DNA of 64,000 bases from Sciurus carolinensis (lineage: Eukaryota > Chordata > Mammalia > Rodentia > Sciuridae). The first letter of the stretch is position 1; every line of letters starts with the position of its first letter. Position numbers and translations under genes: made by a program. Below, piece by piece: positions 32,986 to 45,644 of the stretch. The notes beneath the pieces were generated by a model. It saw only the letters and a program-made list of their open reading frames with translations, was not told where the DNA came from and made no database searches. The stretch lies in contig NC_062219.1 of the NCBI RefSeq assembly GCF_902686445.1, positions 43,055,056 to 43,119,055 of the forward strand, in the 5' to 3' direction.

Positions 32986-33286
32986 TTTAAAATCTGGTTT
33001 TCTAGTTTTTTTTATTATTCACACATATTAATTAATGGGGTTCACTGTGACATTTCCATTCATGCATATATCATGTTTGATAATACCCACCCTCCCTTCT
33101 GCCCTTCCATCTTCTCAGAAGTCCCTCTTTTTCTTTCAGGTTATATGTTTTTCATTTCCACATATGAGAGAAAACATTTGTCATTCTGCATCTGTTTACT
33201 TTGTTCACATAACATCTTTCTGTTCTCTCAGTTTTCTCATAAATGACAGGATTTCTTTCTTTTCTATGTCTGAGTAATATTCCATT

Positions 33287-33530
33287 GTGCATATGGTTTG
33301 GATATAAGACATCTCCCAAAAGCTCCTGTGTTAACACAGGAATGTTTAGAGGTGAAATAACTGGAGTATGAGAGCTGTAACCTAATCAGTTCATCCTAGT
33401 TTAAGTGGACTAACTGGTTGGTAACTGAATGTGGTTGGGGCTTGACTGGAGAAGATGAGTCACTGGGTATCGCTGCATGTCCTGCATGGACAAGGGAAAG
33501 GGTTCCTATAGGAGGGATGGGCTGGCTGTG
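33287..33530 (+). mobile_element. MaLR-type LTR, 3'-truncated
   Basis: It starts ATATGGTTTGGATATAAGAC, followed by AGCTCCTGTGTTAACACAGG and a GAGGTGAAATAACTGGAGTA run, the front half of an MLT1/MST-type LTR. It stops where the next LTR starts. Confidence 0.65.
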
Positions 33531-33878
33531 AAATAAGAGCTAATAAAATTTATTTATCATAAATAATGACAGGAGACAGAATTATCTTTGAAGCAGGGGC
33601 ATGACTGATTGAGTGGTCCATAAGGGACTGGCTCTAACAAAGGAAGGAGCTCTTGCTTGGTTTATTTATAGTGGTACAGATCAAAAGGGAGCTGGTAGGA
33701 ATTTCTTCTGTGAAAAACAGGATAAGGGGTGGAGGTAAGCCATTTGGCTCTAACGGATTATTCCCATATCCAGGGCTTGCATTAACTAATCAGGCAAAAG
33801 TAGATCATGCCGTGTTAACACTAACTATGCGCCACCTCTTGGCTCAACGCCAGGTGCCATCTTAGGGTTACCCAAACA
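33531..33878 (-). mobile_element. LTR, possibly ERV2-like, reverse
   Basis: On the - strand it starts TGTTTGGGTAACCCTAAGAT (from 33878), has a TATA-like CTATAAATAAACC, and near the end an AATAAATTTTATTAGC poly(A)-like site. Length and order of signals fit a short LTR. The family is not certain. The open frame at 33653-33865 is incidental. Confidence 0.5.
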
Positions 33879-34498
33879 TGTCTTCTGCACATATATATAT
33901 TTAAAATTGTTATATCTTGTTGATGAATTGTTCCCCTCATCAGTATTGACCAATATTCGTCAGTAATGACCTTCGTCATCACTTCTGATTTTGTCTTAAC
34001 TTCTCTTTTTTGTAGATAATTATAGCTGCTCCTGCTTGCTTTCAGATTCCATTTGCTTGCAATATCTCTTTCCATTCTTTTACTTTTGGTTTGTGAATGC
34101 CTTTTAAGGTGAGGTGAGTTTCTTGGAGTTAGCATATTATTGGATCTTGTTTTTTAACCTAGTCAGTGTCTTTTATTATCAAATTAAGATCATTAACATT
34201 TAGGGTTATTGTTGAAAGGTGTGTAGTTGTTCCTGGTGTTTTGTTGATATTCTTTTTGTTTTGAATATTCTAAGTTCTTTTCTTCTCCCTATTAATCTTT
34301 GTCATTTGATAGTTTACTATATCAATAATGTTTGTTTCTTTTCTCTTTCACTTGCGTGTCTCTTCTTTAAGAAAGATTTTTTTTCTTTTCATGATTGTGC
34401 TTCTTCCTTTTGGCAGTAGAGTAGTAGAGTACCCTTAAATATTTTCTGTGATGCTGGTCTAGTGTTGGTGAATTCCCATAGTGGGTTTAAAAAAAACA

Positions 34499-34691
34499 AT
34501 TTTTTTTTTTTTTTTTTTTTTTGTGGTAGTGGGAATTGAACCGAAGGATACTTTACCACTGAGCCACACCCCCAGCCCTTTTTTATTCTTTATTTTGATT
34601 CAGGGTGTTGCTGAGTTGCCAAGGCTAACCTTGATTTTGTGATCTCCTATCTCAGCCTTCCAGACCACTGGAATTACAGATGTGTCACCAA
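34499..34691 (-). mobile_element. B1-dID SINE
   Basis: It has poly-T, then GTGGTAGTGGGAATTGAACC, ending CACACCCCCAGCCC, followed by the B1 half (GATTCAGGGTGTTGCTGAGT, GACCACTGGAATTACAGATG). It is inserted in the old L1. Confidence 0.85.
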
Positions 34692-35574
34692 ATCCACATG
34701 AATTCCCTTAGTTTATGTTTATCTCAAATGTTCTTGATTTCTATTTCAATTTTGAAGGATATCCTTGCTGGGTATAGTAATCTTGGCTTTTTTTTTTTTT
34801 TTTTTTCTTTCAGAACTTTAAATATATCATTCCATGCCCTCTTGACCTTTAGAGTTTCTGATGAAAAATCTAGTATTCTAATGGATTTGACTTTAAAGGT
34901 GTTGGTGCTTCTTTCTTTCAGCTTTTGACACTTTTTCTTTCTTCTATACTTTTGGCAATTTAACTATAATGTGGGTGGAGAGGTTCTTTTCTGGTTATGT
35001 CTGTTTAGGATTCTAAATGATTCCTGTATCTGAGGTCCATGTCTTTTTCACAATTTGGAAATTTTTTTGCTATTATTGCATTGAATAGGTAACCTGTGTT
35101 CTCATCTTCTCCCTCTTCTATGCAGATTATACAGATGTTTGATCTTTTAATTGTGAACAAATCTTGTATTTTTCCTTCATTCTTTTTTTTCTGTATTGCT
35201 GTCTGAATATATTATTTTGGCAAGTTGTCTTCAAGCTCTGATTTGCTTGATTCAGTCTGTTATTGATACTTTCAATCAAAATTTTTTCTTATTTTTTGAG
35301 TTTTTTGTTTCCAAGATTTATGTTGTTTGTTTTCAAAAAATCTATTTCTGTATTCATATTCCGTGTTGTCTTCCTTAATGCATGGTACTATTTATTTGTA
35401 TTCTCTTGAATTCCATTGAGCTTCTTAAAGATGATTTTTTTGAATTCTTCGTCCAAACTTTCATTGACTTAGATACCTTTGGAGTCTTTACTATGGAGTG
35501 GTGAACTTTAGAACTTTAGGAACTATTGTGTTATCTTTTTTTTTTCTTTCAAATATATAATGTACCAGTTTAAG

Positions 35575-35775
35575 TCTGCTACATGTTCTTATAATATCCC
35601 AGGCTTCTTTTATGATAAAAAGTATCCTTTGTTTGTTTGTTATAATTACTTGTTAATATTTTGGTTTGCCATCTAGAGGACTATTTTTTGTCTTATTCAC
35701 AACTGTGTACAGTGCTTTGTATAGTGTCTGGTATTTATCAGACACTCAATAAGTAGTAGATGATTGGATAAATGC
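35575..35775 (+). repeat. L2-like fragment, right copy
   Basis: It repeats the left fragment (TATAATTACTTGTTAATATT, CATCTAGAGGAC) and then continues into TTATTCACAACTGTGTACAG and GACACTCAATAAGTAGTAGA, the usual L2/MIR 3' end. Confidence 0.6.
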
Positions 35776-36623
35776 ATGTATGGTCATAAGGTGGTTAGTG
35801 ATACTGCTCACTGCAAAGAAGCTTTCTCATCAACAGTTGTTTGAAAAAAAATCATTCAGCTTTACTTTTTCATTTTATTTTTGTCAGGTATCAACTTGAA
35901 GTCAGCATACTCCTGGTGTATTGACCTCTGTGACGAAAATTAAGTTTCTTAGCTTTAGTACTGTATCTTTCTAGGACAGTCTTACATTATATGCTGTTGT
36001 GGGGAAATTGGATATTTGAAAATATGTTGGTTTATGAAATAAAAATCATGATTAAGTTATTATTCCTGTGTTTCATTTATGTGTTTTATTCATATTTTTA
36101 AAAAATCTTAACTCTTGCTTTCATTGTTTTTGTGGTAAGGCAAGAGATTTACTAGTCTTCATGAAAATTCATTAAAGTTTCTCTTCTCTTCTCATCTGTC
36201 TTTTGTTCATGGTCTTGTCTTAATGAGTCTCATTTAATTATCTACTAGGCTCAATATCTGAATACATTATTTAAGGAAAAAAATAAAAAGTGAATATAAG
36301 TAAGTGTTTCCTAGATAGAGAAAAGTTCTGAGCCATCTTCAATATCAAGCATTGATTTAATGTCACACTGTGAATGATCTTACATTCTTTTCTTGTGACA
36401 TATTTTTTGTCATATGCTTGTTTTTTTTATTAACTTGAAAGTATACTAAGCTAATTGAAATCTTAATTTTTAGGTTATAATTTGGTATTACATTGAGTTG
36501 TGGAATTTTTAAAGTATTACTTTTGATATTGAGCTTTTTGGAAGAACAATAGCTAATATATAAAAAGTATTAAGTATCTAATGTTTTATGTTTTGATTTA
36601 TCAAAATACTTCTTGTTTATCAG

Positions 36624-36766
36624 AGAATTATTCTCCTGCAAGTATGGTGACTGAAGTTCTACGGATACTCTGTGATCAAAAAGAATGTGCAGTTGAATGC
36701 TTATATAACAGCACTGTGGTAGAGACACTTCTCCAGCCTGTTCATAATTTAATGAAAGGATCTGAG
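36624..36766 (+). CDS. TBC1D32: TBC1D32 exon E12
   Basis: A 143 bp exon completes codon 384 and gives 385-431. The acceptor is TTATCAG to 36623; the donor is GTTGGT at 36767, with T at position +3, weaker than the others here. The product is [20 protein letters not shown], then [20 protein letters not shown] and NLMKGSE. Skipping this exon would shift the frame. Confidence 0.94.
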
Positions 36767-39570
36767 GTTGGTATTAGTCACTAAAGACAAAAGGTGTCCC
36801 TAAGCTGAATATTTGTAAATATTCAGTGAGGCTTTTTTTTGATATATTTGAAATATTTTATTACACTCTCTTTGTAAATATGAATGTATTTTGTGTTGTT
36901 ACAGATTTTTATTTGTTAAATCATAGTTTATGCAGTTGCTTGATTTAATAGTTTTTAAAAGGTGGGGAAATGTGCATACATCTTAATTTTTTTCTAGTCA
37001 TACTTGCTAGTATTGATGCAAAGAACTTAGATTTTTTTTCTATTAAGAAGCTATTTGTCTTACAAATCTAATAAATCTTGTGACTGTCTTATTATTTGCT
37101 TTAATGGCAATTTTATAGCCTTTGGAAATATGATTATTTTCCTGAAGGGTTAATTCTATTTTATGGTAAGTAGAACTAGTATTACCTTAGAAAGAAAGCC
37201 TATATATAATTCCAGTGCTGAACATAGGTATGTGTCTTTACAGTTTGCAATGTATGCTCCCTTACATTGTATATTTTGTCACAACTGAGACTGAAGGAAG
37301 TGACTTGCTCAAGGTCAGGCAGTTAACAAGCAGAGCTGGTGCCCTTTCTAGTCATACTGTCTGCCCAATGTGTCCCGCTACTTCTATGACTTAAGCTTTA
37401 AATGACTTTTAGAGTGCATCAATAGACTAAAAATGGTTTTGCCTTTTCAGTAGTGTTTTGCCAGATTCATCTCCCTCTTACACCCACACCTCAGTGGGTT
37501 GTCACGTATTTACCTGCTTATTGGTTTTTCTGGATAAATGTAAAAAATGTTAACTTGGTATTTACCAAGTTTTTTTGTGTGTGTTTTTGTCCCCCGTTTT
37601 CTTCCGTTTATACTAGTTATAATAATCCACTTGCATATTCTGTATGAGGTTATCATAGCTTCCTATCTTTGTATGCTTTTTCCTTACCTTGGAAAATTTT
37701 AAACTTGATCCACATGTAAAATTCCTCTCTGTAGGTGAGATATCATCTCTGAATCTCCCAACTAAGGTATTTGTTTTCTGTATTCCCATGTTATATACTG
37801 CTGTGATTGTACTTACATTTGACTATATTCTTGTTAGCAGGACCAGTCCTCTGGCACAATTAGTATCTAATTGAAGACTTTGAGAATCACCCAGTTACTA
37901 CTATGTTATTGCTTTGCTCTTCATACTGAAAAATATAGACATGAATAAGACATGTTTATTGACTTTAAGAACTATATTCTCATAGGTGAGGCAGAGCTCT
38001 GAACAAAAAATAAAAAATATATAAAAGAAGGAAAGGAATTAGTGCATCCAAAATTTGTACTCATGGAATGAAAGGGGATAGACAGTTTAAGAGGCAGGGG
38101 CAAGCAGTCAACTTTGACAGGACATGATGAATCCTCTTGAAGTACAGAGTGGGAACTAGACAAAGTGATACTTTTAATACCATAGCTAATGGGTTTCTAC
38201 CAACAAATTTTAACCCTATCTGCCAACATACTTATTTATACCAAAAATTCTTTTGTCAGGAGTTGAAGTTATTTGATGTTTGCCAAGAATGGTAAAATAA
38301 GAGTTCTATGCTGTAGATTAAAGATGTTTTAAAATGATCTCATAGGAAAGTTCATCAGATTATCCCTCTGTAAAAATATGTACCATAGTTTATAATCTAA
38401 AAACTGTTTAGATTTTAGATTTTCCTTCCTTCCTTTCTTTCCCCCACTCCCCTGCTCAGCCATCTTCATTGCTTTCTGCCTGCCTTCACATTAACCTGGA
38501 CATGGATTTTTAAATTTTTTCCCTCCAGAAATATTTCTCTCTTTGTCTAAAGTCTACAAATAAAGATCTAAACATTTAAAAAAGTATATATATTTAAAAT
38601 GAGGAAAGAAAGGTCTAAAGAATAAGTATATGTGCAGAGAGAATGCATATGTTCTTATAGCTAGGTATATATAAAATGAGAGACTGTCTATACAAACATG
38701 TATTAGAGAACAAAAGTACTCTAGGTGAAGTCGTCCAAGAAAGATATTTAATATGAAAAGTAAGACTAAGTTTAATTGGGTAGATATTTCTGTTTATTTT
38801 TAGGGAATATACCAAACTCATCATTTGATAAGCAAACCTACCAAATTTATTAGTTGTGACATACATATTTTTAAATTTATTGTAGAGAATGACATTGACA
38901 TCCATGAAAGTACAAGGAAATTATAAGCAGAACTTGCAAAGAACAGAAATTATTGTGGATGGACTCTAAAGCATTAATATAGTTATCCAGATTTTGTTAT
39001 TTGTTTTGTGCTATTTTGCTGCTTTGGCAAAGGCATTTTACTGTTAACATTTAAAGGAAATGGAGTGAACATGGTTCTGGTTTGTTTTCTGCCCAGGTGA
39101 CATTCCTGGCAATTGGCTGACCCATGAACTGGCTGTCTCTACTCAGATTTACATTTCTGACTCAATAAGTGTGTGAAGGGATGATATTTTTTAGATAGGG
39201 TGACATTTTCTTAGATTTGTATGTAATATAATTATATTGGATATTCAGGAACCCAGTGGGTGAGAATTATAGGGCAAAGTGGAAATAGAGAAAACTAACA
39301 ATGTTTGTTAACCAGAATTACATACAAAACATAACAGGAGTATCTATTTTCAATAACTGGTTTGGGTGAAAAACCTGAATTTATTTGCCTCATCAGCTAT
39401 GCTGGTAAAAGAATGTAATCTAATGATACATTTAATTCAGTCATATTATTTTCACAGTCAAATCATTAATTTTTTTTATTGTTGTGGTAATATAGCTTTA
39501 CTAGACTACAAACCACCTTCAATCTGTCATAAAATTATACTATTTGTCTTGTTATCTTTTTAATATATAG
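36767..39570 (+). other. Intron E12-E13
   Basis: It has a reverse MIR/L2-like stretch at about 37250-37385 (GTGACTTGCTCAAGGTCAGG). Nothing else can be named. Open frames at 37.4-38.2 and 38.6-38.9 kb have no family resemblance and no splice context. Confidence 0.6.
37250..37385 (-). repeat. MIR/L2 ancient repeat
   Basis: A CAACTGAGACTGAAGGAAGT run and GTGACTTGCTCAAGGTCAGG, then AGCAGAGCTGGTGCC, match the reverse MIR core order. Confidence 0.7.
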
Positions 39571-39698
39571 ACAGCTCCAAATTGCTCTGAAACAGCTTTA
39601 ATTCATATAGCTGATATCTTGGCAAGAATCGCTTCTGTAGAAGAAGGACTCATTTTACTTCTTTATGGCGAAAATGTGAATTCTTCTGAGGAAGAAAG
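39571..39698 (+). CDS. TBC1D32: TBC1D32 exon E13
   Basis: A 128 bp exon gives codons 432-473 plus two bases of 474. The acceptor is AATATATAG to 39570; the donor is GTATGT at 39699. The product is [20 protein letters not shown], then [20 protein letters not shown] and EE. It is followed by the largest intron in the window (24.1 kb). Confidence 0.95.
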
Positions 39699-40079
39699 GT
39701 ATGTACCTACATTTTAAATCTGTATGATTGTTGCAGGCATGGTTAGGTTTCATAATCAGCACTAATAATGTGCTGATCTTTAATATGATCTTTTTTTCCA
39801 CCTGAGAATAGGAATCTTTACTGCAGATGGAATCTTCCTCCCCTTCTCATATGCTCCCTGGGACTTCCTATTACATACATCCAGAGCCACTCATGACTGG
39901 TTTAAGTCAAATCAAAGGTGCACAAAGGAGAAACTATTTTTTCTCTTCCTTCTCTACAGTGACCTAGTTCTAACTTTTTAGATAACGAGTGGTCACCTTT
40001 TGGTGTTTAGGCTTCTGGACTTTGTACATATGATGATATGATGAATCAGACACACATACATACAAATGTGTACTTTTAT

Positions 40080-40400
40080 CTCCTCTTTACAAAATGTATT
40101 ATATACATTACACTGCAATCTGATATTTTATATGTAATCATGAGCATTTTCCTGAGTACAGAATGGAACATTTGTAATAGCTGCATTATACATTTTTAAA
40201 ATTTTATTGTAATTTATTCAAATGTTTCCCCTGTTAATTGACATAAGGTTGTGTCTAGGAGAGTTTGCCTACATAAATAATACTGTAGTAAGTGTTTTTT
40301 TATTCCTTACCCTGTATACATAGTGATTACATTAATTGATTTAAGGATGTCAATAGCCTTATCTACCTAGAAAAAGTCCCACTTGGTTTTGGTGAATAAT
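40080..40400 (-). mobile_element. Old L1 pieces left of L1-A
   Basis: 40080-40305 resembles a reverse L1M 3' region (AATTTATTCAAATGTTTCCC, AATAATACTGTAGTAAGTG). 40310-40400 resembles the reverse of the ORF2 stretch whose young copy is at 42760-42835 (ACATTAATTGATTTAAGGAT, GTCCCACTTGGTTTTGGTGA). It continues on the far side of L1-A. Confidence 0.6.
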
Positions 40401-40617
40401 GGTTTTTGTTTTTTTTTTCCACTTTTTTTAAAATTGTAAACAAATGGGATACATGTTGTTTCTCTGTTTGTACATGGCGTAAAGGCATACCATTTGTGTA
40501 ATCATAATCATAAATTCACATAGGGTAATGTTGTTTGATTCATTCTGTTATTTTTTCCCTTCCCCCCATCCCTCCTACCCCTCTTTTCCCTCTAAACAGT
40601 CCTTCCTTCCTCCATTC

Positions 40618-40672
40618 TTGCCCCCTTACTTAACCCTAACTCTAACCCTAACACTAACCCCTCCCACCCCCC
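40618..40672. repeat. Telomere-like CCCTAA tract in L1-A 3'UTR
   Basis: It contains TAACCCTAACTCTAACCCTA then ACACTAACCCCTCCCACCCC. On the L1 sense strand this is G-rich (TTAGGG-like), in the place where L1 3'UTRs carry their guanine-rich tract. L1-B has the same at 50826-50880. Confidence 0.9.
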
Positions 40673-40707
40673 ATTATGTGTCATCATCCACTTATTAGTG
40701 ATATCAT

Positions 40708-43700
40708 TCATCCTTTGGTTTTTTGAGATTGGCTTACCTCACTTAGCATGATATTCTCCAATTTCATCCATTTGCCTGCAAATGCCATAATTTCATCATT
40801 CTTTATGGCTGAGTAATATTCCATTGTATATATATATATACACCACAGTTTCTTTATCCATTCATCAATTGAAGGACATCTAGGTTGGTTCCACAATCTG
40901 GCTATTGTGAATTGAGCAGCTATGAACATTGATGTGGCTATGTCTCTGTAGTATGCTGATTTTAAGTCCTTTGGGTATAAGCCAAGGAGTGGGATAGTTG
41001 GGTCAAATGGTGGTTCCATTCCAAGTTTTCTAAGGAATCTCCACACTACTTTCCAGAGTGACTACACTAATTTGCAACCCCACCAGCAATGTATGAGTGT
41101 ACCTTTCTCCCCACATCCTCGCCAACACCCGTTGCTTGTATTCTTGATAATTGCCATTCAAATTGGGGTGAGATGGAATCTTAGGGTAGTTTTGATTTGC
41201 ATTTCTCTTATTACTAGAGATAGTGAACATTTTTTCATATATCTGTTGATTGCTTGTAGGTCTTCTTCTGTGAAGTGTCTGTTCATTTCCTTAGCCCATT
41301 TGTCGATTGGATTATTTGCATTCTTGGTGTTGAGTTTTTTGAGTTCTTTATAGATTCTGGAGATTAGTGCTCTATCTGAAGTATGTTTGGCAAAGATTTT
41401 CTCCCACTCTGTAAGCTCTTTCTTCACATTGCTGATAGTTTCCTTTGCTGAGAAAAAGCTTTTTAGTTTGAATCTATCCCAGTTATTGATTCTTGCTTTT
41501 ATTTCTTGTGCTATGGGAGTCCTGTTGAGGAAGTCTGGTCCTAAGCCGACATGTTGAAGCTCTGGACCTATTTTTTCTTCTATAAGATGCAGGGTCTCTG
41601 GTCTGATTCCGAGGTCCTTAATCCATTTTGAGTTTAGTTTCGTGCATGACGAGAGATACGGGTTTAGTTTCATTCTGTTGCATATGGATTTCCAATTCTC
41701 CCAGCACCATTTGTTGAAGAGGCTATCTTTTCTCCATTGCATAATTTTGGCCCCTTTGTCTAGTATGAGAAAATTATATTTATTTGGGTTTGTGTCCGTG
41801 TCCTCTTTTCTGTACCATTGATCTACCTGTCTAATTTGGTACCAATACCATGCTGTTTTTGTTACTATTGCTTTGTAGTATATTTGAAGTTCTGGTATTG
41901 CAATACCCCCTGCTTCATTTTTCCTGCGAAGAATTGCTTTAGCTATTCTGGGTTTTTTATTCTTCCAGATGAATTTCATAATTTTTTGCTCTATTTCTGT
42001 AAGGTACGTCATTGGGATTTTAATTGGAATTGCATTGAATCTGTATAGCACTTTTGGTAGTATGGCCATTTTGACAATATTAATTCTGCCTATCCAAGAA
42101 CATGGGAGATCTTTCCATCTTCTAAGGTGTTCTTTAATTTCTTTCTTTAGTGTTCTGTAGTTCTCATTGTAGAGGTCTTTCACCTCTTTTGTGAGATTGA
42201 TTCCCAAGTATTTTATTTTTTTTCGAGGCTATTGTGAATGGGGTAGTTTTCCTAAGTTCTCTTTCTGAAGATTAATCACTTATGTATAAAAATGCATTAG
42301 ATTTATGAGCATTGATCTTATATCCCGCTACTTTACTAAATTCACTTATGAGTTCTAAGTGTTTTCTGGTGGAATTTCCTGGTTCCTCTAAGTATATAAT
42401 CATATCATCAGCAAATAGGGATAGTTTGAGTTCTTCTTTGCCTATTTGTATCTCTTTAATTTCTTTGGTTTGTCTAATTGCTCTGGCTAGAGTTTCAAGG
42501 ATGATATTGAATAGGTGGTGAAAGAGGGCATCCCTGCCTTATTCCAGATTTTAGGGGGGATGCTTTCAGTTTTTCACCATTTAGAATGATATTAGCCATG
42601 TGCTTAGCATACATGGCCTTTACAATGTTAAGGAATGTTCCCACTATCCCTATTTTTTCTAGTGTTTTGAGCATGAAGGGGTGCTGTATTTTATCAAATG
42701 CTTTTTCTGCATCTATTGAAATAATCATGTGATTTTTGACTTTAAGTCTGTTGATATGGTGACTGACATTTATTGATTTCCGGATGTTGAACCAACCTTG
42801 CATCCCTGGGATGAAACCCACTTGATCATGGTGCACTATCTTTTTAATATGTTTTTGTATGCGATTTGCTAAAATTTTGTTAAGAATTTTTGCGTCGATG
42901 TTCATTAAGGATATTGGTCTAAAATTTTCTTTCCTCGTTGTGTCTCTGTCTAGTTTAGGTATCAGGGTGATATTGGCTTCATAGAATGAGTTTGGGAGAG
43001 TTCCCTCCTCTTCTATTTCACGGAATACTTTGAAAAGTATTGGAATGAGCTCTTCATTAAAGGTTTTATAGATCTTGGCTGAGAACCCATCAGGTTCTGG
43101 AATTTTCTTTGTTGGTAGGCTTTTGATGACTTCTTTTATTTCATTACTTGAAATTGGTCTATTTAAATTGTGTATGTCCTCCTCGTTCAGTTTAGGCAAT
43201 TCATATGTCTCTAGAAACTTGTTGATATCTTCGAAATTTTCTATTTTGTTGGAGTATAGATTTTCAAAATAGCTTCTAATTATGTTTTGTATTTCAATCG
43301 TGTCTGTTGTGATATTTCCTTTTTCATTCCGAATTTTGGTGATTTAGATTTTCTTTCGTCTTCTCTTTGTTAGTGTGGCTAAAGGTTTATCAATTTTTTT
43401 TATTTTTTTGAAGAACCAACTATTTATTTTGTCAATTTTTTGTATTGTTTCTTTTATTTCTATTTCATTGATTTGAGCTCTGAGTTTAACTATTTCCTGT
43501 CTTCTACTACTTTTGTTGTTGGTCTGTTCTTTTTCTAGGGCTTTGAGGTGTAGTGTTAGGTCGTTTATTTGTTGAGTTTTACTTCTTTTATTGAATGTGC
43601 TCCATGAAATAAATTTTCCTCTAAGTACTGCTTTCATAGTGTCCCAGAGATTTTGATATGATGTTTCTTTGTTCTCATTGACCTCTAAGAATTTTTTAAT

Positions 43701-44500
43701 TTCCTTCCTAATATCTTCTGTTATCCATTCATCATACAATAGCATATTGTTTAATCTCCAGGTGTTGGAGTAGTTTCTGTTTTTTACTCTTTCATTTATT
43801 TCTAACTTCAATCCATTATGATCTGATAGAATACAAGGTAGTGTCTCTGTCTCCTTGTATTTGCTAGCATTAGCTTTGTGGTATAATATGTGATCTATTT
43901 TAGAGAAGGATCCATGTGCTGCTGAGAAGAAAGTGTATTCGCTCTTGGTTGGATGGTATATTCTATAAATGTCCTTTAAGTCTAAATTATTGATTGTGTT
44001 ATTGAGATCTATGGTTTCTTTGTTCAATTTTTGTTTGGAAGATCTGTCCAGTGGTGAGAGAGGCGTGTTAAAATCGCCTAGTATTATTGTGTTATGGTAT
44101 ATTTGGTTTCTGAAATTGAGAAGGATTTGTTTGATATACGTGGATGAGCCACTGTTTGGGGCATAGATGTTTATGATTGTTGTGTCTTGCTGATTTATGC
44201 TTCCCTTAAGCAATATGAAATGTCCTTATTTATCCCTTCTGACCAACTTTAACTTGAAGTCCACATTATGTGAAATGAGGATGGATACTCCAGCTGTTTT
44301 GCTGAGTCCATGTGCATGGTATGTTTTTCCCCATCCTTTCACCTTTAGTCTATGGGTATCTCTTTCTATGAGGTGAGTCTCTTGCAGGCAACATATTGTT
44401 GGATCTTTCTTTTTAATTCAATCTGCCAGTCTATGTCTTTTGATTGATGAATTCAGGCCATTAACATTCAGGGTTATTATTGAGATATGATTTGTATTCT
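40708..44500 (-). pseudogene. L1-A ORF2 (endonuclease-reverse transcriptase), broken
   Basis: It encodes the L1 endonuclease and reverse transcriptase in five open pieces. The endonuclease begins near 44500 (LNVNGLNSS then KRHRLAD) but has TGA at 44418-44420 where L1-C has TGG, and TAA at 44226-44228 where L1-C has GAA. Next come 44213-43344 ([31 protein letters not shown]), 43199-42495 ([13 protein letters not shown]), FADD at 42404-42415, then 42207-41158 and 41046-40708. The ORF is inactivated. Confidence 0.92.
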
Positions 44501-44588
44501 CAGTCATTTGGTTCATTTTTTAAATTTTATTTATTTATTTATTTATTTTTTTGACACAACTTGGTTCCTCCTTTATTTGACAGTTCCT

Positions 44589-45640
44589 TTAGGATAATTC
44601 CTCCCTTTGCTGATTTGCTTCTTTGTGTTTTATCTCTTCCTCATGGAATATTTTGCTGAGAATTTTCTGTAATGCTGGCTTTCTTTTTGTAAATTCTTTT
44701 AGCTTTTGTTTATCATGGAAGGATTTTATTTCATCGTCAAATTTGAAGGTAAGTTTTGCTGGGTATAAGATTCTTGGTTGGCATCCATTTTCTTTCAGGG
44801 CTTGAAAAATGTTGTTCCAGGCCCTTCTAGCTTTTAGGGTCTGGATTGAAAAATCTGCTGATATCCGTATTGGTTTTCCCCTGAATGTAATTTGGTTCTT
44901 TTCTCTCACAGCCTTTAAAATTCTGTCTTTATTTTGTATGTTAGGTATTTTCATTATAATGTGCCTTGGTGTGGGTCTGTTGTAATTTTGTGTATTTGGA
45001 GTCCTATAAGCCTCTTGAACTTGATTTTCCATTTCATTCTTCATATTTGGGAAATTTTCTGATATTATTTCATTGAATAGATTGTTCATTCCTTTGGTTT
45101 CTTTCTCTGTGCCTTCCTCAATCCCAATAGTTCTTAAATTTGGCCTTTTCATGATATCCCATATTCTTGGAGATTCTGTTCATGATTTCTTACCATCCTC
45201 TCTGTTTGGTCAACTTTGTTTTCAAAGTTAAATATTTTTTCTCAACATCTGAGGTTCTGTCTTCCAGGTGTTCTATTCTATTGTTTATGCGTTCTAGGGA
45301 GTTCTTAATTTGGTTTATTGTTTCCTTCATTTCAAGGATTTCTGTTTTTTTTTTTCAATATCTCTAACTCTTTATTGAAATGATCTTTTGCTTTTTGTAT
45401 TTGCTCTTGTAACTGTCGATTGGTGCTATCATTCAATCCCTGCATTTGCTCTTTCATCTCATCATTCAATGCCTGCATTTGCTCTTTCATCTCATCATTT
45501 GCTTCCCTGATCATTTTAATTATGTACATTCTGAACTCCCATTCTGTCATTTCTTCTGCCATGCTGTCATTGGATTTTATTGATGTAACATCTAGATTTG
45601 TTTGGGGCATTTTCTTCCCTTGTTTTCTCATATTGTTCAT
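44589..45640 (-). pseudogene. L1-A ORF1 (RNA-binding protein), broken
   Basis: ORF1 of L1 makes the trimeric RNA-binding chaperone. The N-terminal piece 45640-45332 is a coiled coil with a repeated ALNDEMKEQMQ / GLNDSTNRQLQ pattern. The C-terminal piece 45152-44589 holds the RNA-recognition and C-terminal domains (LRTIGIEEGTEKETKGMNNL, YNRPTPRHIIMKI, ITFRGKPIRISADFS, RRAWNNIFQALKENG, ILYPAKL). The frames between them do not connect, so the gene is broken. Confidence 0.92.
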
Positions 45641-45644
45641 GTAT

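Larger units (their letters stand above)
33000..35555 (-). mobile_element. Old L1, interrupted by later insertions
   Basis: Reverse L1 pieces occupy about 33000-33286 (3' end), 33890-34495 and 34692-35540 (ORF1 and neighbouring region; landmarks TTGCTGGGTATAGTAATCTT and TTGAATTCTTCGTCCAAACT). They are separated by a MaLR LTR, another LTR and a SINE. The middle of ORF2 is missing. No coding capacity remains. Confidence 0.7.
31261..36623 (+). other. Intron E11-E12
   Basis: It is dominated by old nested repeats between about 32020 and 35775 (L1M-like pieces, L2 pieces, two LTRs and one SINE, listed separately). Nothing nameable was seen in 31261-32015 or 35780-36623, which are AT-rich. Confidence 0.65.

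Noticed and set aside
40618..40672. Interstitial telomere sequence or chromosome fusion scar
   Set aside because: The tract lies at the same place in two independent L1 copies, so it is part of the L1 3'UTR.
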